Positions 33,491 to 44,685 of a DNA stretch of 64,000 nucleotides are shown piece after piece. The position numbers and the translations under genes are program-made. The stretch is from Helianthus annuus (taxonomy: Eukaryota > Streptophyta > Magnoliopsida > Asterales > Asteraceae). How positions within the stretch are numbered: the first letter of the stretch is position 1; the number at the start of each line of letters is the position of its first letter. The stretch covers positions 128,689,893 to 128,753,892 of the forward strand of contig NC_035435.2 of the NCBI RefSeq assembly GCF_002127325.2, read 5' to 3'. The notes below the pieces were generated by a model, which did not search any database, had not been told where the DNA came from, and worked only from the letters and a program-made list of their open reading frames with translations.

Positions 33491-33770
33491 AATTTGAGAG
33501 GCCTGGCCTTTAATGTGTCAAACCATCTTCGATTGTAAACTTTTGTGAGTAATTGCAGGGTCAACTTTAGTTATGTCATATCTAATGGTGAATTTGAGAG
33601 GTTGGGCCTCTTATGTGCCAAACCATCTTCGCTTGTAAATTTTCATGAGTAATTGCAAGGTCAACTTTAATTATGTCACCTTTAATGATAAATTTGAGAG
33701 CATGGGCCTCTTATGTGCCAAACCATCTTCGCTTGTAAACTTTCATAAGTAATCACAAGTTCAACTTTTG
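33491..33770 (+). repeat. Tandem repeat, exact 100-base period, 2.8 copies
   Basis: Each unit begins aatttgagag (33491, 33591, 33691), followed by cctcttatgtg.caaaccatcttcg and gtcaactttaattatgtca. Copies 2 and 3 are closer to each other than to copy 1. No ORF. Nothing ties it to a known satellite. Confidence 0.85.
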
Positions 33771-34079
33771 TAGAATGCGAGGCTTGAAGGAAATAAGATT
33801 TCTAATGGGAAAGACGAGGAACAATATAACATGAGGGAAATCTCATTAATCAATAATTGAAAAATGAGGTTTGTTAGTGAGATAGTTCTAGATCACTGAC
33901 GACAAGGCCCACTTGGTATCCAATTGCCTCGTCTTGGGCTCCGCTTTTACTTGGGCTCATTGACCGGCCCAAAAGCAATTTTTGTCTCTTTTAAGAAGAG
34001 CTGTGAGATAGGCGGGAAAAGGAGATGTCTTACCTTTCTCAGACAACATTAATTGCATGAAGGCAATATGAAGTAGACT

Positions 34080-36831
34080 TACGTGATAATCTTGATAGGA
34101 TTCAGCGAGATATTGATATTGATCCGTCGTGTGAGACTTTACGGAAGGAGGAAGCCATTATCCGAAATGATTTTCAGGTTGCTTTGCTTGATGAAGAGCG
34201 TTTCTTGAAGTAGAAGTCCAAGGTAGACTGGTTAGCGGCAGGTGATATGAATACGGCTTTTTTCCACTCGTCTCTCAAAAATAGAATTCACTACAGCCGT
34301 ATCGATGTTATTCGGGATGCTAGTGGGAATGTTTATGAAAATGATATGGTTCAGAAAGCGTTTGTTGATCATTATGAGAAATTTTTGGGGTGCCCGGGTG
34401 TTACTTCGCTCACTCCGTCTCCTGAATTATTTACTAAAACACTGGATAGGGATGTTGCTCATCATATGGTTCGCCCAGTCACAGCTGAAGAGGTTAGGAA
34501 GGCGATGTTTTCGATTGGGTAGGATAAAGCTCCGGGGCCAGATGGGTTTACAGCAGGATTTTTTAAAAGTGCCTGGCCGATTATCGGTAGTGATGTCTCC
34601 AATGCGGTTATTGATTTTTTTGTCACGGGTAAGCTTCTTCGGGAATTAAATCATACGCTTATTGTTCTTATTCCTAAGATTCCCTTTCCGTCTGTGGTTA
34701 CGGACTATCGGCCGATTGCCTGCTGCAATGTGTTGTATAAATGTATTAGTAAGATTATTGCTGAAAGAATAAAAGTGGCGTTGAATGATATTGTTAATGT
34801 CAACCAATCGGCGTTTGTGCCGGGGAGGAAAATATCTGATAATATCTTGTTAACTCAAGAGTTGATGCACAATTATCATAGAAATATCGGGCCTCCTAAA
34901 TGCGCGTTTAAAGTTGATATTCAGAAGGCTTATGACACAGTTGATTGGAGTTTTCTAAAGAGGATTTTGGTTGGTTTCGGGTTTCATCCTAGCATGGTTC
35001 ACTGGATCATGGTTTGTGTTTCTACTACCACGTTTTCAGTGTGCATTAATGGTAATGTTCATGGTTTTTTCAAGAGTAATCGGGGGCTAAGACAAGGTAA
35101 TCCTATATCGCCGTATCTGTTCACCCTTGTTATGGAGATTCTTACGGCCATTTTACAGCATGCGGTAAGGATTGACACTTCCTTTAAATTTCACAACAAA
35201 TGTGAACGCCAACAGATTATCAATCTTTGTTTTGCGGACGACTTGTTTATTTTCTCTAGGGGTGAGATTGCTTCGGCCAGGTGCATTATGAACTCTCTCA
35301 ATTCTTTTACGAAGATGTCGGGTTTGCTCCCTAGTGTTCATAAAAGTACAGTTTTCTTCTCTAATGTACCTTCGTTTGTTAAAACTGCTATTTTGAACAT
35401 TATGCCGTTCGCGGAGGGTACTTTGCCAGTTAGATATCTGGGTGTGCCTCTTATATCTACTCGTTTACTTTATAAAGATTGTGAAGTGTTGGTGGAGAAG
35501 TTTGAAAAGCGTATTATGCATTGGCGAAATAAGTTACTATCTTTTGCGGGCAGGTTGCAACTCATTATATCGATCTTGTCCTCTCTGCATGTTTATTGGT
35601 CTTCTGTGTTTATTCTGCCTTCTCGGGTGATTCTTAATTTGGAAGCGATGATGCGAAATTTTTTATGGTCTCAAGATAGTGCTTTTCAAAAGGGCCGAGC
35701 TAAAGTTTCTTGGAAAGCGGTGTGTGTTCCTAAGTATGAGGGTGGTTTAGGTATTCGGCGAATTGGTGATGTTAATAGAGCTCTTATGTCATCGCATATC
35801 TGGAGTATTCTTACTAGGCGTAGCTCGCTGTGGGTTGAATGGGTTCATTCATACAGGTTGAAAGGTAAAAGTTTCTGGGCCTGTAATGTTCCTTCTAATT
35901 GTTGCTGGTCGTGGAGAAAGATTCTTCAAACTCGGCAGGATATGAGGAATTTCGTTTGGTTCGATGTTGGGAACGGCTCGAACACTTCAGCTTGGTTCGA
36001 TACGTGGAGTGCTTTAGGGCCGCTGAATCAGATCATCTCGCCTAGAGCTATTGCAAACGCGGGTTTCCATATGGATTCTAAATTTTCTGACATTTATTCC
36101 AATTTTACTTGGAGATGGCCAGTCGCGTGGAGAGATAGTTTCCCTGTTCTTATCCAGCTTGATCAGTTGACTTTTGATCCGAATATGGAAGACAAGCTTT
36201 TGTGGCGCACAGGTGATCAGTTCCGAGATTTTTCGTCGGCTTGTGCTTGGGATTCAATTAGGCACCGTGAGATGGACGTTGAGTGGTATCCTATTGTTTG
36301 GTTCGCGTAGTGCATTCCGCGTCATGCTTTCTTAATGTGGCTAATCATGAGACGAAAGTTGCTTACCCAGGATAAGATTTTGAAGTGGGATTTCTCGCGT
36401 CGGAAGAATATGAACATGATGTGCTGTCTGCTATGTTATGTCGATCATGACTCTCATAATCATCTGTTTTTCGAGTGTAAATTCTCTACTCAAGCTTGGC
36501 AGATGGTTAGGCATAAAGTGGGAATGGATTCAGTCCAAACAAAGTGGGTGGATATTGTTGACTGGCTTTTAGTGCGATCCAAATCCAAATCAGTAGTTAA
36601 CTACGTTGCTAGAGTATTAGTAGCGGCTAGTGCTTATTTGATTTGGCAGGAACGCAATGCGAGACTTTTCAAGAACCAACTGAGGCCTCCAGAGACTATA
36701 AGTACACTTATTATCCAACAGGTCCGATACAAATTAATGGGTGCGAAGCTAAAGGATTGTGCAAATGTGAGAAGGCTTCTAGGCGACTGGGAGATTTATG
36801 GCACTGAACTCAAGGATGTGATGGCTGATTG
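34080..36831 (+). pseudogene. LINE reverse transcriptase with zf-RVT end, three stops
   Basis: One nearly continuous frame with stops TAG at about 34212, 34520 and 36308. Motifs: VDWLAAGDMNTAFFHSS at the start, KAPGPDGFTAGFF, YRPIACCNVLYKCISKIIA, NQSAFVPGRKISDNILLTQE, the fingers-palm motif KVDIQKAYDTVDW, GLRQGNPISPYLF, the catalytic FADD in INLCFADDLFIF, then RYLGVPLIS and a C-terminal zinc-finger part CIPRHAFLMW...CLLC...DSHNHLFFEC. It would make DNA from its own RNA at a nicked target; this copy is dead. All three stops are TAG. Confidence 0.9.
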
Positions 36832-37032
36832 AGTCGTTATAGTCTGTTTTTTTTTTCTAGAAGTTTAGTCTAGTTGTTTTTGCTTCTTGTTGGTTGTGTT
36901 TCTTGTTTTTTTCTCTTGTTTACTTTCATGGGGCATATCCTGTGATTGAACTAGTGTAGACTATCTACACTACTTGTTTTATTTGGTTGTGAATATATAG
37001 AATCACCGGGGTAACCCTTTACCCAAAAAAAA
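34080..37032 (+). mobile_element. LINE (non-LTR retrotransposon), 5' truncated
   Basis: The element begins inside the second ORF, before the reverse transcriptase, and ends after ggtaaccctttaccc with an A tail at about 37024-37032. The endonuclease and the first ORF are missing, the usual result of incomplete reverse transcription. The 5' limit is where similarity to LINE wording starts; no target duplication was found because the 3' flank is LTR sequence. Confidence 0.85.
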
Positions 37033-37466
37033 AGTAATCGCCGGAAACAGTACAACAAGGCAGATGGCCTCATTAATGATCGGAGCATCAGACCGTTGGA
37101 AATCAGACACGTGTCTGAGTCTCCCGAAGGTCCAAATAAACCGTTAGATGAAATTGAGAGCCCTTTCCAAGGAGATAAGCCAACTTCTTTATATACGGAG
37201 GGTTCAACATTGTTTAATGTAAGCATTGAATACCCACTTCATTGAATACACACACAGATTATTTACTCCAAACATTCCCTTGAACCACATTTAAGGCTCT
37301 GAGCCTAGAGTCCACACCAACGAGGATATTCCGGCGATCTCATACTCGTCGGAATAAACTCTTCATTCTCTGGCACGGTTACTTATTCTCACGCCGGAGC
37401 TTGGTCAAGGTTTCCCCATCCGGGATCCTCTGTGGCGAGGCTAACGGTGTTCTTTTTTTTAGGAAG
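37033..37466 (+). repeat. Tat/Retand-type LTR piece (solo or fragment)
   Basis: It has a TATA-like tttatatacgg (37188-37198) and, further on, cttattctcacgccggag, ctctgtggcgaggctaacgg and a pyrimidine run ending in TTTAG, the same ordered words as in the R-U5 part of the two other LTRs in the window. No internal retroelement sequence follows. The left end is cut by the LINE tail, the right border is not defined. Confidence 0.65.
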
Positions 37467-37995
37467 ACGAAATCAATCCATTGCGACGTTGAGGAGTCTC
37501 ATTGACTTTTTCAATGGGTTATCTATAAAACCTACTTTTATGTTTGGCTCAGGGACTGTCTTAACTTAGAAATAGTAGGTATCAAGAATGTATTAAAAGA
37601 TGATCACTAGGTGATTTTATCTTTGTACTATTTATTAAAAAAATATAACTCTGGTTAGAAACTCGTGTATTACAATCCGTACATGTTGAATAAAGAAAAT
37701 ATTGAAGGCTAATAAACTTCAAAAAAAAAAAAAAAAATTAGAACACAAAAGCATGAAATAATTATAACCTATTAACATCTTGGGGATGAGATAAGGCTTT
37801 AAAACATATCTTACAAGGAAGTTTTTCTAAATTTAATGGGTTTCTCCGTGTATAAGCATTGGTGCCTAGTGAAGATAAATATGATCGGGTGGTTCCGCTC
37901 GTGGCAAAAAATTTGCTGTTAAGAAAAAAAAGATAAACTCTTTAAACTAGAAAAATAATCTTTGGGTAGTGAGATAATTGTATCAATAGTTTACC
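37467..37995. other. Spacer
   Basis: AT-rich, with a run of A at about 37721-37737. No gene or bordered repeat seen. Confidence 0.4.
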
Positions 37996-38250
37996 AGAAA
38001 GATGAGATGATGTATCAGCTTTCAAAAATCCGATCAACTCATCTTCACATCCCCTCCGGTACCCTTCTCTCTTTTACATACACGTGTAAATTTGTTTATA
38101 TTTCAACAAAATAATTTGTGTGGCGATTATTTTTCTTGAAAATATTTTGATTTTATTATTTATTTTAATCGTAAGTAAAAAGATAACAATTTGGGGTTTT
38201 ATGAATGAATGAATAGGTGTATCCAAAAGTAAACAAGGGTAGAAGACGAC
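37996..38250 (+). pseudogene. Decayed exon of the methylthioribulose-1-phosphate dehydratase domain
   Basis: The stretch 37996-38058, between ttaccag and gtaccc, still reads KSDQLIFTSP in one frame, matching the place in the bifunctional plant enzyme where a K-S-x-Q-L-I-x-x-S-P motif stands before the metal-site region. An in-frame TGA lies a few codons before it. The exon bearing the start of the protein is not found upstream. I read this as a dead remnant of the N-terminal domain of the gene that follows. Confidence 0.55.
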
Positions 38251-41051
38251 ATGTTTGTGTTATCTCCAACTCCAATTCGATCAATCCTGTTTTCCCCATT
38301 CTCCCACAAATCTCCCAAATGTGCCCCTCTTTTCACTAAGGTACTTACTTGCAGCAGATTTCAAATTTTCAATAATTGTTTTATATTTGTTGGAATTTAC
38401 CATCTTTATGTCTGTTTTAAGCTGCTCATTCGACATCTATTTTGTCACTTTACATTCAACATCCATGTTTATGTAGACCTGCCAAAATGGGCAGGGCGAG
38501 TCGGGTCGGGTCGGTGGAGTAACGGGTTAGAATGTTTTGTTTTAGAATAATGTCATTTTGGTTCGGGTTGAAACGGGTCATTTTAAAAATGATTAATTTG
38601 GTTGTTTTCTTTTACTAAATGTGAAAGGTATGCAATTAAAAAAAAATCATATACGTGGATGTAGTAGTAACATAAGTATTATTGATGACTGGTTTTTGAG
38701 ATTATATATCTGGATAGTGGATCTGCATTCTGGTGTGGTCAAATCTTAATTCCATGTGGAGTGGACAAATATGGCAGCAACATTATGTTTAAATTTAACA
38801 ATATTAAAGCATTAGTATGTCGAAAATGGAGGAAAACTAGCCGATAAAAGCGAACGACGGTGAGAAACTTACTCATGATGAACAACAGCGGCAATGAGGA
38901 TGAGTCTATGGCAAAATAACGATACCTGGATGAAAAAAGAAGTGACCGTCCGTTATGACCCATGGTTTATTTTCATCTGGGCATTCTATGGTATTAGGCC
39001 TTTTGCTCATATCAACCCACTTATAAATTATGTAGGGTCCAAAGTGATCCAATATGTAATCATGATTACCCATGATGACCCAAATTTAAATGCGTAGATT
39101 TGCTTTGCCAAGGATAGTTGTATGCTTCTTGAACTTGGTTGTAATACTTATTCTTATATGATGCATCTTTAGTGTTTGTTTTGAGCTATTACCTTTATCA
39201 TGGTCAACATACTGAATCATACCCAAAAATGACAGCTGTGCAGGTCTGAAACTATAGTTTGTTTTGAGTTATTACTTTTCTGCTAACTTTATCTGCTAAT
39301 TTCTTAAATAATCAAAAGTTTTCGAACACTCATACATGATACATCTTATTATTACGACATCAAACAGTAGGAGCATACCCAAACACTATTTTCTGCATAC
39401 GGTTTTGTTACAAGTCATTATCTTTTTAATTTCAGGCAGAATACCATCACTATATCTTTGACGCTACAATCAAACATACCCACTTGAACCTGGGCCCGCT
39501 GACCAGAAGTTATGGTTCAATCCAAAAATCCAAAAGAATTTTGGGCCTTCGGACAACAAACACAACACTCAAAGCAAGGGCTCTTACGATAAAAAACGAG
39601 GCTGGAAATACTCCAGTAAGTTTTTCTCTTATTAATTAAAGAAATGTAACACTTCATGTTTCATAAATAGTCCGTGTACCGATTATCGTTTCCTGAAAAT
39701 ATAATGGTTATTTTTTTTTGTAGCGTTGTGTTGTTTTGGACATTGAAGGGACAACTACGCCTATTTCATTTGTCACTGATGTTCTTTTCCCATATGCGCG
39801 TGACAATGTGCGCATGCATTTGGAAGGAACATATGATATGACTGATACTAAAGATGATATCAACTTGTTACGCTCTCAAGTAAGACCCAATAAACCCGAC
39901 AGATTTCATTGGAGGTTTCAGTTTCGACCCATTTACTTATGAACAAGTCGATTTGGGTTATGTTTTTTTTTCTCTAACTCATCAAACAAGTAAAAGTCTT
40001 CCATAATGTAATTTTAATGCTTAAAAGTTGAAACTCTCTTAATTGTTTTATTCAGAAAAATAAGTAAAATAACCCAACTTGACCTGTAACCGTCATACAA
40101 TCCGCTTGACCAACCCATTGTGATTTTTCTTGAAGATAGAAGATGATTTACAAAACGGAGTTGTGGGTGCGGTTCCTGTTCCGTCAGATGATGCAGGCAA
40201 AGAGGAGGTGATTGCTGCTTTGGTCACTAATGTTGAAGAAATGATAAAAGCCGACAGGAAAATTACTTCACTTAAACAATTGCAGGTAATCAAGAACAAC
40301 ATTCATTAAACAATTCTTCCATCAAGAGTCACGACCCCGCTACTAACACTCAATAATGCAGGGTCACATTTGGCGCACCGGGTTCGAGAAAAATGTAATA
40401 AAAGGTGTTGTTTATGATGACGTTGTTCAAGCTTTTGAAAGATGGCATGCTTCTGGTGTCAAGGTAGGTTCCAACTATATCTTTACTGTTTTGACTTTTG
40501 ACCCGAACCTGTTTTGCAACTGTGGTTTCAGCCTTATCGGGCTATGTCTTTGTTTTAATTCAGGTGTACATTTATTCGAGTGGTAGCAGATTGGCACAAC
40601 GGCTAATATTTGGATATACAAACTATGGCGACTTAAGAAAATATTTATGCGGATTTTTCGACACCAAAGTGGGGTAAAACTTGATTCTTTGATCTTGAAT
40701 ATTTAGTGTAAAGCCTCATTTTGTTGTCTACAATTTGCAGGAATAAAAGAGAAACAAAAAGTTATGTTGAAATCTCGGAGTCCCTTGGAGTCGACAAGCC
40801 ATCCGAAGTTCTGTTTGTAACTGATGTTGTTCAAGAGGCGGTAGCAGCAAAGGCAGCTGGTATGTACAAAACGCATGGACTCATGCGCACACACACTTAA
40901 ATGGTTGCATGATTGTTTGACTTTTGAGTTAAGTTGGACTGTTGTTGTCTCAGGTCTGGAAGTGATCATCTCGGTTAGGCCTGGAAACGCTCCGCTACCT
41001 GAGAATCATGGATGTGATACGGTCGAAACGTTTACAGAAATACCCTTTTGA
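38251..41051 (+). CDS. Enolase-phosphatase E1, derived from the bifunctional methionine-salvage gene
   Basis: In the methionine salvage pathway E1 converts the diketo-pentyl phosphate to acireductone; in plants it is normally the C-terminal half of a fusion with methylthioribulose-1-phosphate dehydratase (DEP1 type). Exons seen: 38251-38340, 39436-39615, 39724-39879, 40136-40285, 40362-40463, 40564-40673, 40741-40859, 40954-41051; all GT/AG, phases match, 334 residues from the ATG at 38251. The HAD catalytic [11 protein letters not shown] (exon 3), [23 protein letters not shown] and [32 protein letters not shown] are intact. The first 30 residues come from an old dehydratase exon (MFVLS...CAPLFTK); the next exon is the linker that followed the dehydratase. 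The exon with the dehydratase core is absent. Because that exon is bounded by phase 0, its loss keeps the frame. Whether 38251 is really the start is unproven; a dying gene is the alternative. Confidence 0.75.
38341..39435. other. First intron of the E1 gene as modelled
   Basis: About 1.1 kb in which the dehydratase core exon (the part with the metal-binding histidines) would be expected. I find no trace of it. A gypsy-like gggcgagtcgggtcgggtcgg repeat remnant lies near 38480-38600. Confidence 0.5.
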
Positions 41052-41574
41052 AGGTTTTTGTGTGAGATGGTAGCGTTGGATTTGTCAACAATGTTTATAG
41101 CATAATTCGATATTGTTAATAACATCCACCGAACGTTAAACACCAATAACATCTTCATAAAATCATCAACTTCTTCATTATTTCTCAAATTCATTCATTT
41201 TTTCTCTTTCTAGGACCCTCCCTTTCTCACACTTGCACATCAAAGCTCAAAATACGGAAGTAAACGAGCCAGGCCGCTCGTGAACTACTTGAGATTGGCT
41301 AGTTAAAAGTTCTAATCAAGCTTAGCTCAAGCTTATATTGGGGCTTATTAATTAAGTAAACGAGCTCGGTCAAGCTTTGAGTAGGTTTATATTGGGGCTT
41401 ATTAAGGCGTTATAAAATGAGCGGTTAGGGCCTCAAGGCGTTAAAGTTTTTGATTTTGGACTCGAGTGGTTAAAAGTACTAAAACACAAGAACTCAAAAA
41501 GTAATTTACTCAAAAATCATTATACCCTTCGCTAAATCAGCCAATTTTCATACTTTTTATGATAATATATAGAT
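41052..41574. other. Spacer after the E1 gene
   Basis: Contains aagctt/gagctc-rich wording (41260-41410: cgagctcggtcaagctttga) of a dispersed repeat that recurs in decayed form near 42900-43080. No gene. Confidence 0.4.
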
Positions 41575-42358
41575 AGGGGATGGTTCAAATGAAAACCACT
41601 TTTATTGTGAAAACTCGAAAACTAACTAAAAAAGCCTAAAAAAACCCAAAAAACATACATTTTTTTTTTTTTTACAATTTTTTTTAGAAAAATCGCTACT
41701 TTTTATATATGGAAAAAAAATTTCAAAAAAAAAAAAAAAAATTTTTGGTTGTACTGCACATGTGCACTAATACGGAAAGCCTAAACCACTTAACCCACCT
41801 CCCACCGACACCCCCCCAAAAACCTAAACCCCCCACCCCACCCCCCAAAACCTAAATTCACCCTCCCACCAAAAGCCTAACCCCCCCCCCCCCCCCCAAA
41901 AAAAAAAAAAAAAAAACCTAAACCCCCCCCCCCCCCACACACCCAAAAACCTAATCCTAATCCTAAACCTCCAAAAAAACTAACCCTAAAAGCTAAACTA
42001 GAATCAAAAAACTAATTTTAAGCATGTAATGCACATTGTAGTACATGTTATATTGCACATGTGCACTACTATAATAATAGTATTGAAAACAAGACGACAC
42101 CATAAATCTTTTTTTATGTCATAAAAAATATGCTCGAATATACTTGAATGAAAGATAAGAAAATCTGTGATCTTATGGTGCCATTTTTGTTTTAAAATGA
42201 TAACGTATGGAGAAATGAGAAATGTTTGAAAAGTTATATATTTTTTGTTCCAATTTTACCCCTCCTTCATTAAAAGTCTTCCCTCCCTTCTTTTTAGTGG
42301 GTTTTAGTTAGTTTTCTAGTTTTCACAATAACTAGTGGTTTTCATTTGAACCTTCCCC
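41575..42358. mobile_element. Non-autonomous element, MULE-like, with 9-base duplication
   Basis: The left end aggggatggttcaaatgaaa and the right end ttcatttgaaccttcccc are complements; inside, ccactttattgtgaaaac pairs with tttcacaataactagtgg near the right end. The flanks carry TATATAGAT (41566-41574 and 42359-42367). The centre contains homopolymer runs of T, A and C (41658-41940), likely slippage products, and telomere-like cctaaaccc words. The same ends occur at 61513-62004. Confidence 0.75.
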
Positions 42359-42367
42359 TATATAGAT

Positions 42368-43350
42368 ATTATTCAAGTGATACATGTTTAGTGAATTTTG
42401 AAATGGTACGATATTTACGTTTACGCATTGTATTATTCAACTAATGTGGATTAGTAAATTTTAAAATGGTACGTTATTTATGTTTAAAGCCTTGAGACAC
42501 CACAAGTCAATAACTTACTATGCATATTCAAATACATATATATATATAGTGATTTAGACGGATGATTAAAAGTTCAAAACGGCACGCTTTACACGTTATT
42601 TAGTATTTACCAGAATTTATGGAGCTAAAAGCCTAAAACACTCATGATAATTAACTATTGATTCAAACAAATTAACGTTAGTCAATAACTTACTAAACAT
42701 TGAAAGATGCATTTTGGTCTCCAGAAGCGGATGATAACAAGTCCAAAACGACACTTTATATGTATTACACACTCAATACCTAATATTTACCAAACCTATA
42801 GAGGGAACCATGGATATTATTAAACATAAGTATATTCGATAATGAAAACAATTACCAAATGCATATATGACGGATATGGAGTTGCTCACAGGTTTGTAAC
42901 CCAAAGTTGTGTGTAGTAAACGAACCAAATTGACGTGAGCTAGTTGGTATCAATTCACTAAAATTTTGAAAAAGGTCGAGCTTAACACCTAAATTGAAGC
43001 TCATGGAATAAAGGAGCTCGAACCTGAGCTTGATATAGCGAACTTGATTAGGCTCGTTAGTCTTAACAAGGCTTAATTTATATAAATATAAACATTTTTC
43101 TGATATACCTTTATTTCTAATTACATAAGTAACATAACATATAATTTTGATAAAATATTATGTTAATATATAGAATTCAAACTAACAATGTATACACAAA
43201 TAATTAATATTATATTATATTTTATATAACTACAATTTGAAGTTACATCTACGGTAATTTTTGTGTTTTTTTTTTTTTTTGTGTTTTAGTGTTTTTTTAT
43301 TTTTTTTTTCTTTTACATTTACCTTTTAACATTTAGTATTGACTCTTTTC

Positions 43351-43388
<38 letters not shown>

Positions 43389-43943
43389 AACATTTAGTAT
43401 TGACAGTTACAACCCCTCAGATTTCTAAAGACTTTGTAATTTTTTTGTACGTGCCAATATAAATTCCAGTTGATTTACATTTTGACGTATTATTTTTGGA
43501 AATGAATAGGCTCAGATACAATCCGTTTTTGTGCTTATTTTTATGTATGTTTTTAGTTGGTCTACATTTTGACATAAATTTTGTTTTAAAACGAGTCGGG
43601 TGAACTATAATACGTTTTCATTAGACGATATACATTCAAGTTACTTTACGTTTCGACGCCACCGTAACACGCCGTACCATTCTTTAACTAAAAAACATAA
43701 TTTTCTAACGTGCTTATTTTGATGTACGTGTTGGTATAAATTTAAGTTTGTTAACGTTTCGACTTAAATTTCTTTCGTGAATAAGTGGGGTCAAATATAA
43801 TATTTTTTTATTAGACGGTATAAATTCGAGTTACTTTACATTTCGACGCCGCCGCAATGTATGAAGAAATTTACTGGTTATCTATATATACAACTATAAT
43901 AATAAATTTAAAAAATAATAATAAAATAACTAACTAATGTATA
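42368..43943. other. Repeat-rich spacer
   Basis: No gene. Long T and A runs at 43268-43385. The part 43500-43870 carries the cgtttcgacgccaccg, gagttactttacgttt words shared with the Helitron at 28841-29300, so it is an old relative in the other orientation with no clear ends. Confidence 0.5.
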
Positions 43944-43959
43944 TAAAGAAAAACTAACT

Positions 43960-44230
43960 TTTTTTTTGAACGTCTAACATAAGAATCGCCGGGTACCCCG
44001 TACGCGGCACCCATTGGCAGAAAGGTAGTCCGCAGCAGCCCAACCTGCACGCACGGAGCCCCTAGCCCACCATGCCACCAGTTCCGGGGAAAACCCGACC
44101 TTACACCCGCCCGAGGGCACGACAATGCAAAGCCGGTAAAACCCGTGTGGATCAGGAATCGAACTCGAGACCATTCGGTCAGGAGTCTTTCCCTCATTTC
44201 CATAAGCACTGAGCTATAAGCCCAGGGTTT
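43960..44230 (-). repeat. Complete tRNA-derived SINE
   Basis: Read on the minus strand: head with box A-like TAGCTCAGTGC and box B-like GAGTTCGATTCC, a GC-rich body (ttttaccggctttgcattg, cgtgccctcgggcgggtg, gttttccccggaactggtgg), and an A tail (43960-43967). It is flanked by the exact 16-base direct repeat TAAAGAAAAACTAACT (43944-43959 and 44231-44246), the mark of LINE-machinery retroposition. The perfect duplication suggests a young insertion. Confidence 0.9.
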
Positions 44231-44319
44231 TAAAGAAAAACTAACTGATATGAAAACTAGCTGACTTATAGCTTGCAGCTGCAACGAAGCAGTTGAGCTC
44301 AACACTGGTCGACCTTTAA

Positions 44320-44460
44320 GGGTGTCCGGGGCACTTAGCGGGGAGACCTGCGGTGAGCCTATTCCCCGAGCGGGAACACCGCCGCCATCAACGCGGTGAG
44401 GCGAATCGGGGAGCGGGGAGAGTTCACCGATGAGATTTGTATATATTTGAGTTTTTTTTT
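44320..44460 (+). mobile_element. Harbinger terminal remnant
   Basis: Starts agggtgtccggggcacttag and holds cattcccc-type words cctattccccgagcgggaac and gaatcggggagcggggag that match the terminal region of the Harbinger element at 21840-21985 in reverse. No transposase and no second end here. Confidence 0.5.
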
Positions 44461-44685
44461 TGTTTCCTTGTGATAATCTAATATACATGCTGAGTTTGTG
44501 AGTTAATTTTTGAGACCTGTTACACTTTCAAATATGAAGAAGAAGAAGAAGAATTATAATTTTAATTTAATTTCTTCTAATTAATTATAGATAAATTTTA
44601 CTAAATATTATGTATTTAATATCTTATATTATAGATAATCCTGCTACTAAATATTATTAGTTTAATATCTTATGGATAATTATTA

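Noticed and set aside
33491..33770. CRISPR-like regular repeat
   Set aside because: It is a head-to-tail tandem repeat without unique spacers, in a eukaryotic genome.
41640..41940. Telomere-like cctaaaccc words with long C and A runs
   Set aside because: Only scattered units, no regular array; they lie inside a MITE and look like slippage in low-complexity sequence.
44080..44230. Possible tRNA gene (A and B box)
   Set aside because: The boxes belong to a SINE head: no cloverleaf closes, and the unit has an A tail and a 16-base target duplication.
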